A DNA stretch of 64,000 bases from Nocardioides sp. CER19 (GTDB lineage: Bacteria > Actinomycetota > Actinomycetes > Propionibacteriales > Nocardioidaceae): NCBI RefSeq assembly GCF_029846275.1, contig NZ_JARVWS010000002.1:1396588-1460587 (forward strand). The letters run 5' to 3'. Below the pieces are notes generated by a model, which saw nothing but the letters and a program-made list of their open reading frames with translations, had not been told where the DNA came from and did no database searches. Position numbers and translations under genes: made by a program. Positions 7,768 to 16,243 of this stretch are shown one piece after another; the stretch's first letter is position 1; each line of letters opens with the position of its first letter.

Positions 7768-8810
7768 CGCGCGAGGAGCGTCTCCAAGCGGCTGATCTCC
7801 TCGTCCAGCCCCGCCCGCTCGCCCGCGGTGAGCGACCTGAGCAGCGAGACGTCCGACACCCGGCCGTCCTCGATGCGCCACAGCCCCTCGAGCCAGCCGT
7901 CGACGAGGATGACGTTGGCCACCCCGCCGTTCACGCCCATCCACGCCCGACGCTTCTCGGGCTCTGTCACCCGGTCCCGGGCGGCGTGGGAGAGCCAGAC
8001 GTTGTCGTAGGTGCCGAGCAGTCGGACGGGCGCGGGCGCGTCCTCATCGGCGAGCGGGCCGTCCGGGATGTCGAAGAGCACGCGGCCGGACTCGTCGGTG
8101 TGCCGCACGAGGTCGTCCATCGCAGCGACCACCGGTCCGAGCCTGGTCACCCCTGACCAGGTCGTCACGTCGGCGGCCGACGCCGGGCCGAACGCGGCCA
8201 GGTAGCGGCGGACGATCTCCTGCACGTCCGGCTCCGCCAGCGGACGGCCGGTCCAGCGGTCGACGTAGTCGTAGACGACGCCGCCCGACGCCTTCCAGCA
8301 CCCGCGCGGGGGCAACTGGGCGAGCGGCGCGAGGACGCGGGCCAGCTGCCCCAGCGCCGTCGGCGGTACGTCGGGATGGCGCTGCGCCAGGCGCGCGCAG
8401 ATCTCCGGCTGGCCCAATGGGCCGTCGGCGAGGACCTCGCCGAGCTCGGCCACGAACCGCTCCCGATCGAGGCCGAGCGCCGGCCGCACGACCTGCGACG
8501 CCTTCATCTCCCGCTCGCGCACCGGCTCGGTCCACGGCCGGAGCGTGACGGCGTCGTCGGGCTCGACCAGGTGGATGGTGCCGCGCAGGCAGCCGATCCG
8601 GACGAGCCGACGCTCCGCGAGCGCCTGCGACACCTCGAGCGGGTCCAGGTCGTCGAGCCGCGCCGCGAGTGAGAGGTACGGCGGCAGCGACTCCTGCGCC
8701 TGGAGCCCGACGAGCCGCGTGACGAGTGCCGAGGGGGAGCCGGTGGTGCGCTCGAGGAGCTGCTGGCGGTGCAGCAGCGTCCGGTTGAGGGCGCGACGGG
8801 TCAGCTTCAC
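7764..8810 (-). CDS. winged-helix DNA-binding domain protein (HTH_42 family)
   Basis: A 348-residue protein of the HTH_42 family, related to the E. coli YcaQ/AlkX-type glycosylase fold. Typical segments are RLVGLQAQESLPPYLSLAARL near the N-terminus, RIGCLRGTIHLVEPDDA, the central RYLAAFGPASAADVTTWSGV and the late VNGGVANVILVDGWLEG. Relatives bind DNA and some unhook crosslinks, but whether this one has glycosylase activity cannot be read from sequence. The start is taken at GTG 8810 (VKLTRRALN); it lies ten bases after the stop of the upstream lipoprotein gene, so translation may be coupled. No good Shine-Dalgarno is seen. Confidence 0.8.
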   Translation of the reverse strand: MKLTRRALNRTLLHRQQLLERTTGSPSALVTRLVGLQAQESLPPYLSLAARLDDLDPLEVSQALAERRLVRIGCLRGTIHLVEPDDAVTLRPWTEPVREREMKASQVVRPALGLDRERFVAELGEVLADGPLGQPEICARLAQRHPDVPPTALGQLARVLAPLAQLPPRGCWKASGGVVYDYVDRWTGRPLAEPDVQEIVRRYLAAFGPASAADVTTWSGVTRLGPVVAAMDDLVRHTDESGRVLFDIPDGPLADEDAPAPVRLLGTYDNVWLSHAARDRVTEPEKRRAWMGVNGGVANVILVDGWLEGLWRIEDGRVSDVSLLRSLTAGERAGLDEEISRLETLLAR

Positions 8811-8820
8811 CGCCGCATCA

Positions 8821-9372
8821 TCACTGGACGGTGATGGCGCGGTCCACCTTCTGGGGCGGCTTGCCCTCACCGCCCGACGGGTCGTCGACGGCGACCTCGA
8901 ACGTGTAGGAGCCGGCCGGGAGCTTCGACACGTTCACCGTGCCGGCGTACGGGTAGAGCTTGTCCATCCAGCCCTCGGCGGTGAAGTGGCCGTGCAGCAC
9001 CTTCTTGCCGCTGCCGTCGAGGATGCGCCAGGGCACGTTGGCCTCGGGGGAGTTCGCCGTCCCGCTCGCGTCGAAGGACCCCGACACGGTCGCGCCGTCA
9101 GCGGGCGCGTCCAGCGTGATGAGGGTGTCCGCGGAGATGGGGGAGGACGACTCGGCCGGCGCCGAGGTGGTCGTGGTCGGTGTCTCGGTGGGCTCCGTCG
9201 GTGCGCTCGTCGTCGGCGCCGCGGTCGTCGGGTCCGCGGCCGGGTCGTCGGCGACGTTCGTCAGGTCGTCGCTGCCGCACGCCGCGAGGGCGAGCGTCGT
9301 CAGGGCGGCAGCGGCGAGGAGCGACGTACGGCGGAGCAGGGTGCTGTTTCCGAGCACGGGGCTGTTTCGCAT
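8821..9372 (-). CDS. lipoprotein with Gmad2 immunoglobulin-like domain
   Basis: A 183-residue lipoprotein: signal peptide and lipobox LALAAC ending near residue 32, then a Thr/Pro/Ala-rich linker, then a single Gmad2-type Ig-like domain (ITLDAPADGATVSGSFDASG, followed by PAGSYTFEVAVDDPSGG). Gmad2 domains occur in cell-surface and sporulation-linked proteins and are thought to bind ligands or partners on the outer face of the membrane. The ATG at 9372 is 26 bp from the start of the divergent HIT gene, and the winged-helix gene follows downstream on the same strand. Confidence 0.85.
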   Translation of the reverse strand: MRNSPVLGNSTLLRRTSLLAAAALTTLALAACGSDDLTNVADDPAADPTTAAPTTSAPTEPTETPTTTTSAPAESSSPISADTLITLDAPADGATVSGSFDASGTANSPEANVPWRILDGSGKKVLHGHFTAEGWMDKLYPYAGTVNVSKLPAGSYTFEVAVDDPSGGEGKPPQKVDRAITVQ

Positions 9373-9398
9373 GGGACCAGTGTGACACCATCGGGCGC

Positions 9399-9743
9399 GT
9401 GGCCACGGACGCGAACTGCCTGTTTTGCAAGATCGTCGCCGGCGAGATCCCCGGCGAAATCGTCCACCAGGACGACCGTCTGGTCGCCTTCCGCGACATC
9501 TCGCCGAAGGCCCCGCTGCACGTACTGATTGCGCCGCGCGACCACCAGCCGAACGCCGCGGCCTCGGTGGCCGCCGACCCGACGATCGTCGGCGAGCTCG
9601 TCGCCGCGGCCGCCGTCATCGCCGAGCGGGAGGGCTACCCGGCCTACAACCTGCTCTTCAACACGGGTGCCGAGGCGGGCCAGACGATCTTCCACACGCA
9701 CCTGCACCTGCTCGCCGGCGGCATCACCGCGCTCCCGGTCTAG
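9399..9743 (+). CDS. HIT (histidine triad) family nucleotide hydrolase
   Basis: A 114-residue HINT-type protein. The N-terminus reads NCLFCKIVAGEIPGEIVHQDD, the middle APLHVLIAPRDHQPN, and the C-terminus holds the histidine triad HTHLHLLAGG around residues 100-109. These enzymes hydrolyse aminoacyl- or other AMP conjugates; the physiological substrate is usually unknown. The GTG at 9399 is the only sensible start directly before the conserved N-terminus, and there is no Shine-Dalgarno sequence. HIT-phoH-ybeY is a conserved actinobacterial order, seen here too. Confidence 0.93.
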   Translation: MATDANCLFCKIVAGEIPGEIVHQDDRLVAFRDISPKAPLHVLIAPRDHQPNAAASVAADPTIVGELVAAAAVIAEREGYPAYNLLFNTGAEAGQTIFHTHLHLLAGGITALPV

Positions 9744-9849
9744 CGGCGCCGCGACCTCGCCCGGAACAAGCCGATGGGCGCGTGCGTTCTACACGCGTAG
9801 CATGGGCGGCCAGAGATGGGTGCCGCCCGCCGTCGACCAGAAAGCTCAC

Positions 9850-10847
<998 letters not shown>

Positions 10848-10851
<4 letters not shown>

Positions 10852-11312
10852 GCATCGAGATCCTCAACGAGTCCGAGGCGGACCTCGACGTCGACCACCT
10901 GGCCAAGCTGGCCCGGTTCGTGATGGACCGGATGCGGGTCCACCCGATGGCGGAGCTCTGCATCAAGCTCGTCGACGAGGCGACCATCGCCGAGCTCAAC
11001 GAGCAGTGGATGGGCAAGGAGGGGCCGACCGACGTGCTCGCCTTCCCGATGGACGAGCTGCGTCCCGGGCTGCTCGACGAGGAGCCGGAGGAGGGTGTCC
11101 TCGGCGACCTCATGATCGCCCCGACGATCGCGGTGAAGCAGGGCGAGGCTGCCGGTCACGGCACGGTCGCCGAGGTCGAGCTGCTGACCACGCACGGGAT
11201 CCTGCACCTGCTCGGCTACGACCACGCCGAGCCGGAGGAGCACCGCGAGATGTTCGGGCTCCAGGCCGAGATCCTCCAGGAGTGGGGCTCGCAGGCCAAG
11301 GCGCCCCAGTAG
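10848..11312 (+). CDS. ybeY: endoribonuclease / rRNA maturation factor YbeY
   Basis: A 154-residue zinc metalloprotein with the diagnostic HGILHLLGYDH motif near residues 115-126, whose three histidines bind the catalytic metal, preceded by the GPTDVLAFP strand typical of the family. YbeY takes part in 16S rRNA 3'-end maturation and ribosome quality control. It starts at a GTG overlapping the phoH stop by four bases. The CNNM/CBS gene follows 28 bp downstream, consistent with one operon from phoH on. Confidence 0.96.
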
Positions 11313-11340
11313 CCGCGGCCCGCACCCACCACACACCGAG

Positions 11341-12633
11341 ATGTCCGACTTCTGGCTGGTCGTCACCGCCGCCCTGCTCGTCATCCTCGCCGGCCTCTTC
11401 TCCGCCGCCGACGCCGCGCTCGGCGGCTTCTCCACCGCGCGGGCCGAGGAGCTCGCCGAGGAGCGCAAGGCCGGCGCCCAGCGGCTCCTGACCCTGCTCG
11501 CCGACCCGCCCCGCTACCTCAACACCGTCCTGCTGCTGCGGCTGCTCTGCGAGGTCGCGGCCACGGTGCTGGTCGCGCTGGAGCTCTCCGACGCCTACGG
11601 CGGCGCCTGGTGGCCCACGGTCCTCACCGCACTCGCCGTCATGCTCGTGGTCTCGTTCGTCGCCATCGGCGTCGCGCCGCGAACCCTCGGCCGCCAGCAC
11701 AACGAGCGGGTCGCGCTGCTCGCCGCCGGGCCGGTCACCGCGATCACCAGCGTCCTCGGGCCGCTGCCGCGACTGCTCATCCTCGTCGGCAACGCGCTCA
11801 CGCCGGGCAAGGGCTTCCGCGAGGGCCCCTTCAACACCGAGACCGAGCTGCGCGAGCTCGTCGACCTGGCCGAGGCGTCGTCGCTCATCGAGGGCGACGA
11901 GCGCCGGATGATCCACTCGGTCTTCGAGCTCGGCGACACCACGGCCCGGGCGGTGATGGTCCCCCGCGGCGACGTCATCTACATCGAGCGGCACAAGAAC
12001 CTGCGCCAGACCATGTCGCTGTTCCTACGCAGCGGGTTCTCCCGCATGCCGGTCGTCGACGACAACCTCGACAACGTCGTCGGCGTCGCCTACCTCAAGG
12101 ACATCGTGCGGCGGGACTTCGAGGCACCCGACGTGGAGTTCACCCAGCGCGTCGACGAGATGATGCGGCCGCCGTACTGGGTGCCCGACTCGAAGCCGGT
12201 CGACGAGCTCCTCAAGGACATGCAGGCGCGCCGCCAGCACATCGCCATCGTCGTCGACGAGTACGGCGGCACGGCCGGCCTGATCACCATCGAGGACGTC
12301 CTCGAGGAGATCGTCGGCGAGATCACCGACGAGTACGACGCCGGGGACGACTCGCCGCAGGTCGTCGACGAGGGCGTCGTCCGGGTGCCGGCGCGCTTCC
12401 AGGTCGACGACCTCGACGAGCTCGTCGGCGTGGACGTCGAGGAGGAGGACGTCGACTCGGTGCGCGGCCTGATGGCCAAGCACCTGGGCCTCGTGCCGAT
12501 CCCCGGATCCGTGGTCGAGGCCCACGGCCTGCGGTTCACCGCCGAGGAGACCGCCGGTCGGCGCAACCGGATCGGCACCGTGCTGATCGAACGACTCGAG
12601 AAGGAGCTGTCCGGAGATGAAGGTGACGGATGA
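11341..12633 (+). CDS. CNNM/CBS-pair membrane protein (CorC/HlyC-type, hemolysin family)
   Basis: A 430-residue protein with four predicted membrane segments in the first 145 residues (CNNM domain), then two CBS motifs (about 195-320; RMPVVDDNLDNVVGVAYLKD and HIAIVVDEYGGTAGLITIED) and a C-terminal CorC_HlyC domain. CNNM proteins are implicated in magnesium and cobalt export or resistance; the hemolysin name is historical. It sits between ybeY and the CDA-like gene as in many actinobacteria. The end overlaps the next start (ATGA). Confidence 0.92.
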   Translation: MSDFWLVVTAALLVILAGLFSAADAALGGFSTARAEELAEERKAGAQRLLTLLADPPRYLNTVLLLRLLCEVAATVLVALELSDAYGGAWWPTVLTALAVMLVVSFVAIGVAPRTLGRQHNERVALLAAGPVTAITSVLGPLPRLLILVGNALTPGKGFREGPFNTETELRELVDLAEASSLIEGDERRMIHSVFELGDTTARAVMVPRGDVIYIERHKNLRQTMSLFLRSGFSRMPVVDDNLDNVVGVAYLKDIVRRDFEAPDVEFTQRVDEMMRPPYWVPDSKPVDELLKDMQARRQHIAIVVDEYGGTAGLITIEDVLEEIVGEITDEYDAGDDSPQVVDEGVVRVPARFQVDDLDELVGVDVEEEDVDSVRGLMAKHLGLVPIPGSVVEAHGLRFTAEETAGRRNRIGTVLIERLEKELSGDEGDG

Positions 12634-12968
12634 CTGACCTGTCGGCCGAGGACGGCAAGCTCGTGACCCTGGCCCGCGCGACCCGCGCCCGCACGGGGGC
12701 GGCCGAGGGCGCCGCCGTACGCGACCAGGACGGCCGCACCTACGCCGGGGCCACCGTCTCGCTGCCCTCGCTCTCGGTCTCGGCCGTCGGCGTGTGCGTC
12801 GCCATGGCGGTCTCGTCCGGCTCCACCGGTCTCCAGGCGGTCGTCGTGCTCGGCGACAGCACGGTCAGCGACGCCGACCTCGCCGTCGTCCGCGACTTCG
12901 GCGGCTCCGGCGTGACGGTGCACTCGGGCGACGCCCGGGGCGACATCGCCACGACCACGCTCAGCTAG
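12630..12968 (+). CDS. cytidine deaminase-like protein lacking the zinc-site residues
   Basis: A 112-residue protein that keeps the core pattern of a cytidine deaminase fold (KLVTLARATRARTGAAEGAAV, RTYAGATVSLPSLSVSAVGV) and lies in the usual place between the CNNM/CBS gene and era. The catalytic elements are missing: there is no HAE or CAE motif and no PCxxC; the protein has a single cysteine in VGVCVAMAV and a single histidine. It is therefore unlikely to deaminate nucleosides and may have a structural or regulatory role. Start ATG overlaps the preceding stop. Confidence 0.75.
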   Translation: MTDLSAEDGKLVTLARATRARTGAAEGAAVRDQDGRTYAGATVSLPSLSVSAVGVCVAMAVSSGSTGLQAVVVLGDSTVSDADLAVVRDFGGSGVTVHSGDARGDIATTTLS

Positions 12969-12980
12969 GCGGCGTCCATC

Positions 12981-13826
12981 ATGTCGGCCCCGACGAGGAT
13001 CGCGCTCGGCGTCCGCGAGGACCTCGGCGCCGACTGCGCGCGCTGCTTCGGGCTGTGCTGCGTCGCGCTGGCGTTCGCCCGCTCCGCCGACTTCCCGGTC
13101 GACAAGGCGGCCGGCGAGCCGTGCGTGCACCTCGACGACGCCGACGCCTGCGGGATCCACGGCGAGCTGCGGCAGCGCGGCTTCAAGGGCTGCACGGTGT
13201 TCGACTGCTTCGGAGCCGGGCAGAAGGTGTCGCGCCACACCTTCGGCGGCCGGTCGTGGCGCGACGACCCGGCGGACGGGGCCCGGATGTTCCAGGTCTT
13301 CCCGATCGTGCGCCGGCTCCACGAGCTGCTCTGGTACCTCGACGGGGCGATCGCGCTCACCGGCGACGGCGACGGCGCGGACGCCCTCCGGCAGCGGTTC
13401 GACCACGTCCGCGCGCTCAGCGACGCATCCCCCGACCGGCTCCTGGCGCTCGACGTCGACGGCGAGTACGCCGCCGCGCGACCGTTGCTGCTGGCCGCCA
13501 GCGAGCAAGCCCGCAACCGCGTGACCCGGCCACCGCGCCGCCGGGACGGGCTTGGTCCGGGACGCGACCTGAGCGGTGCCCGGCTCGCCGGTGCCGACCT
13601 GCGCGGCCTCACGCTCCGGGGCTCGGTGCTGATCGGCGCCGACCTGTCCGGCGCCCGGCTGTCGTGGTGCGACCTGCTCGGCGTCGACCTGCGCGACGCC
13701 GACCTGGCCCGGGCCGACCTCGGCGAGGCGATCTACGTGACCCAGATGCAGGTCGACAGCGCCCGCGGCGACGGCGCGACCGTGCTGCCGCCCGGGTTCG
13801 CCCGGCCGACGCACTGGACCGCCTGA
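12981..13826 (+). CDS. YkgJ-like cysteine-cluster domain fused to pentapeptide repeats
   Basis: A 281-residue protein in two parts. The N-terminal half has the cysteine pattern CARCFGLCC at residues 19-27, then CVHLDDADACGIH and GCTVFDCFGAG, which resembles YkgJ/UPF0153 metal-cluster proteins (CxxCxxxCC plus spaced cysteines). The C-terminal third contains about nine pentapeptide repeats (DLSGARLAGADLRGLTLRGS onward), which fold as a right-handed beta helix. Function unknown; a surface or DNA-mimic role for the helix and metal binding by the N-terminal part are inferences. It follows the CDA-like gene by 12 bp, so it is probably in the same operon. Confidence 0.75.
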   Translation: MSAPTRIALGVREDLGADCARCFGLCCVALAFARSADFPVDKAAGEPCVHLDDADACGIHGELRQRGFKGCTVFDCFGAGQKVSRHTFGGRSWRDDPADGARMFQVFPIVRRLHELLWYLDGAIALTGDGDGADALRQRFDHVRALSDASPDRLLALDVDGEYAAARPLLLAASEQARNRVTRPPRRRDGLGPGRDLSGARLAGADLRGLTLRGSVLIGADLSGARLSWCDLLGVDLRDADLARADLGEAIYVTQMQVDSARGDGATVLPPGFARPTHWTA

Positions 13827-13886
13827 CGCCACCCGACCGGCCCGGTCGCCCTGTTTGTCGTCGCTGCGGGTCGGGCACCCCACGGC

Positions 13887-14126
13887 ATGAGCACTACCGA
13901 TCCCTTCGACGACGCGAACGAGGCCGACGTGGCCGAGCAGCGGCAGGCCATGGACGGCGCAGGCACGGTGGACGAGCCCCAGGTCGCCCCTGACGAGGCG
14001 GACGAGGCCGACGTGCTCGAGCAGGGCGCGACGGTGCAGATCGACGACGACGCCTATCCGCACGCGGCGGAGCAGGACGAAGAGGAGGACGAGCGCTTCG
14101 GGCTGGAGGACGACGAGGAGGAGTGA
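13887..14126 (+). CDS. small very acidic protein, hypothetical
   Basis: A 79-residue protein rich in Asp and Glu, with two related internal units (DANEADVAEQRQ near residue 9 and DEADEADVLEQG near residue 36) and an acidic tail EEDERFGLEDDEEE. Short acidic proteins with the E-A-D-x-x-E-Q pattern are widespread in actinobacteria but have no known function. Starts at ATG 13887. Composition suggests a soluble, partly disordered protein. Confidence 0.6.
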   Translation: MSTTDPFDDANEADVAEQRQAMDGAGTVDEPQVAPDEADEADVLEQGATVQIDDDAYPHAAEQDEEEDERFGLEDDEEE

Positions 14127-14165
14127 CCGGTCCCGGCCGTCGGTCGGTCATCCGTGCATGTTTGG

Positions 14166-14474
14166 ATGGCGGTCGTGAACGACGCTGAGGATCCCCGTGC
14201 CGAGCTGCTGCGACTGCGGTCGAGCATCGACAACCTCGACGCGGCACTGGTCCACCTGCTCGCCGAGCGCTTCAAGTGCACCGCCGAGGTCGGTCGGCTC
14301 AAGGCCCGGGCGGGCTTCCCGCCGGCGGACCCCGCCCGCGAGGCGGTCCAGATCGAGCGGCTGCGCCGGCTCTCCGAGGAGAGCGGGCTCGACCCGGTGT
14401 TCGCCGAGAAGTTCCTCGCGGTGATCATCGCCGAGGTGATCCGCAACCACGAGACGTTCGCCCGCGAGGAGTGA
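14166..14474 (+). CDS. chorismate mutase (AroQ fold)
   Basis: A 102-residue all-helical protein with the AroQ pattern: RAELLRLRSSIDNLDAALVHL, then LAERFKCTAEVGRLKARAG (conserved Arg and Lys of the active site), and the last helix FLAVIIAEVIRNHE. It converts chorismate to prephenate for phenylalanine and tyrosine synthesis. The start is uncertain: ATG 14166, ATG 14154 or GTG 14175 are all in frame, and GGATGG at 14164 could serve GTG 14175. It is convergent with the small gene at 14493, with an inverted repeat over the two stop codons. Confidence 0.88.
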   Translation: MAVVNDAEDPRAELLRLRSSIDNLDAALVHLLAERFKCTAEVGRLKARAGFPPADPAREAVQIERLRRLSEESGLDPVFAEKFLAVIIAEVIRNHETFAREE

Positions 14475-14499
14475 CTCGACGCGGGCCGCTGGTCACTCC
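14468..14499. terminator. possible bidirectional terminator between convergent genes
   Basis: Perfect 8-bp arms GGAGTGAC (14468-14475) and GTCACTCC (14492-14499) flank 16 GC-rich bases and overlap both stop codons. The position between convergent genes suggests transcription termination in both directions; no T-run follows, as is usual in high-GC actinobacteria. Confidence 0.4.
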
Positions 14500-14744
14500 A
14501 GCGGGAGCGTCCCCAGCTCGACGGTGATGTGGATGCCGTCCTCCTCGCGGTAGGCGGTCAGCCCGGTCATCGTCGCGATGTCCGACTTCTTGGCGCGCAT
14601 GTGCTCGAGCAGCGCCTCGATGGCCAGTGCGAGCCGCGCCTGGGTGACGGGCTTGCTGCGCCACTTCACCTGGTTGTTCTCGAAGTAGGGCCAGGCCTTC
14701 TCGGCCAGGGTCGCGATCGCGTCACGCTCTGCAGCGGTCGACAC
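14493..14744 (-). CDS. small conserved-looking protein, hypothetical
   Basis: An 83-residue predicted cytoplasmic protein starting VSTAAERDAIATLAEKAW and ending YREEDGIHITVELGTLPLE. It seems to be helical in the first two thirds, with a beta-hairpin at the end. I do not recognise a family. The GTG at 14744 has GAGGAG six bases upstream on the minus strand, a good ribosome site. It is divergent from the tmsA-like gene. Confidence 0.65.
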   Translation of the reverse strand: MSTAAERDAIATLAEKAWPYFENNQVKWRSKPVTQARLALAIEALLEHMRAKKSDIATMTGLTAYREEDGIHITVELGTLPLE

Positions 14745-14866
14745 GGCATCTCCTCGCTCGGCGGGGTGTGTGGGGCGCCATGAGGATAGAGGAGGAGACG
14801 GGGTCCCACGCCATCGGCCGCCGACCCGGGACCCGGACGGAAAGCCGAGGGAGTAGGTTGACGAGA

Positions 14867-16243
14867 GTGACGAGCGGCCCCATCCAGTCCCTTGCCTGGC
14901 GGCAGCACGAAGAGGCGGTGGCACGGCTGCGGTCGTCGTACGCCGCCATCCCGGCCGGAGCGCCGGTCCGGCTCGCCAAGCGCACCACGAACCTGTTCCG
15001 CGCGCGGACGGCGTCGACGGCCCCCGGGCTCGACGTCAGCGGGCTGGTCGGCGTCATCGAGGTCGACGCCGACGGGCAGACCGCCGATGTCCAGGGCATG
15101 TGCACCTACGAGGACCTCGTCGACGCGACCCTCCCGCACGGGCTGATGCCCTATGTCGTCCCGCAGCTGCGCACGATCACGCTCGGCGGCGCCGTCACGG
15201 GCCTCGGCATCGAGGCGACCAGCTTCCGCAACGGGCTGCCGCACGAGTCGGTCGTGGAGATGGACGTCTTCACCGGTGCGGGCGACGTCGTCACCACCAA
15301 GCCGGGCGACGACCTGTTCGAGACGTTCCCCAACTCCTACGGCAGCCTCGGCTACGCGACCCGGCTGAAGATCAAGCTGGAGAAGGTGCCGAGCTTCGTG
15401 CGGCTGCGGCACGTCCGCTTCGACGACGCCGAGCGGCTCGCGACGGCGATCGCCCAGATCACCGCCGACCAGCACTTCGACGGCACCCGGGTCGACGGGC
15501 TCGACGGCGTCGCGTTCGCACCGGGGGAGTACTACCTGACGCTGGCGACCTGGACCGACACCACCGGCGGCGACACCCCGAGCGACTACGCCGGGCAGCA
15601 GGTCTACTACCGCTCGATCCAGGAGCGGACCACCGACCTGCTCACGATCTACGACTACATCTGGCGCTGGGACACCGACTGGTTCTGGTGCTCGGGCGCG
15701 TTCGGTGCGCAGAACCCGACGATCCGACGGTTCTGGCCGCGCCGCTACCGCCGCAGCGACGTCTACATGAAGCTGCTCGGGCTCGACCGGCGCTTCTCCA
15801 TCGCCGACCGGCTCGACCGTCGTGCCGGTCGCCCGCTGCGCGAGCGCGTCGTCCAGGACATCGAGGTGCCGGTCGAGAACCTGCCGGCGTTCCTCGAGTG
15901 GTTCGACGACGAGGTCGGTATGCGACCGGTGTGGCTGTGCCCGCTCGTGGCGCGGCAGAAGTGGCCGTCCTACCCGCTGGAGCCCGGCGAGATCTACGTC
16001 AACGTCGGCTTCTGGGGCACCGTCCACGTGGGCCCCGACGCGACGAACGGGCCCAAGAACCGCGCGATCGAGACCAGGGTCCACGAGCTCGGCGGCCACA
16101 AGTCCCTCTACTCCGAGGCGTTCTACGACCAGGACACCTTCGACGACCTCTACGACGGCGCCAACCTGGCCGCCGTGAAGGCGAAGTACGACCCCGACGA
16201 CAGGCTCACGAGCCTCTATGACAAGGCGGTGAAGAAGCGGTGA
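14867..16243 (+). CDS. tmsA: FAD-binding oxidoreductase of the 10-methyl fatty acid pathway (TmsA/BfaA-like)
   Basis: A 458-residue protein with an FAD-binding PCMH-type domain (TITLGGAVTGLGIEATSF near residue 105, ESVVEMDVFTGAGDVV) and a C-terminal half like DIMINUTO/DHCR24 oxidoreductases (NVGFWGTVHVG, LYSEAFYDQDTFDDLYDG). Its stop overlaps the start of a cyclopropane-synthase-like methyltransferase; this pair matches the actinobacterial tmsA-tmsB (bfaA-bfaB) genes that methylate oleoyl phospholipid and reduce the methylene to give 10-methylstearate. GTG 14867 lies seven bases after a TAGGTT -10 box (14854-14859), so the mRNA may be leaderless; TTG 14858 is an unlikely alternative. Pathway role is inferred from the pairing. 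Confidence 0.82.
   Translation: MTSGPIQSLAWRQHEEAVARLRSSYAAIPAGAPVRLAKRTTNLFRARTASTAPGLDVSGLVGVIEVDADGQTADVQGMCTYEDLVDATLPHGLMPYVVPQLRTITLGGAVTGLGIEATSFRNGLPHESVVEMDVFTGAGDVVTTKPGDDLFETFPNSYGSLGYATRLKIKLEKVPSFVRLRHVRFDDAERLATAIAQITADQHFDGTRVDGLDGVAFAPGEYYLTLATWTDTTGGDTPSDYAGQQVYYRSIQERTTDLLTIYDYIWRWDTDWFWCSGAFGAQNPTIRRFWPRRYRRSDVYMKLLGLDRRFSIADRLDRRAGRPLRERVVQDIEVPVENLPAFLEWFDDEVGMRPVWLCPLVARQKWPSYPLEPGEIYVNVGFWGTVHVGPDATNGPKNRAIETRVHELGGHKSLYSEAFYDQDTFDDLYDGANLAAVKAKYDPDDRLTSLYDKAVKKR

Noticed and set aside
13853..13872. GTTT...GGGT pair as a SigB/F-type promoter before the small acidic gene
   Set aside because: Spacer of 11 bases is too short for this promoter class.
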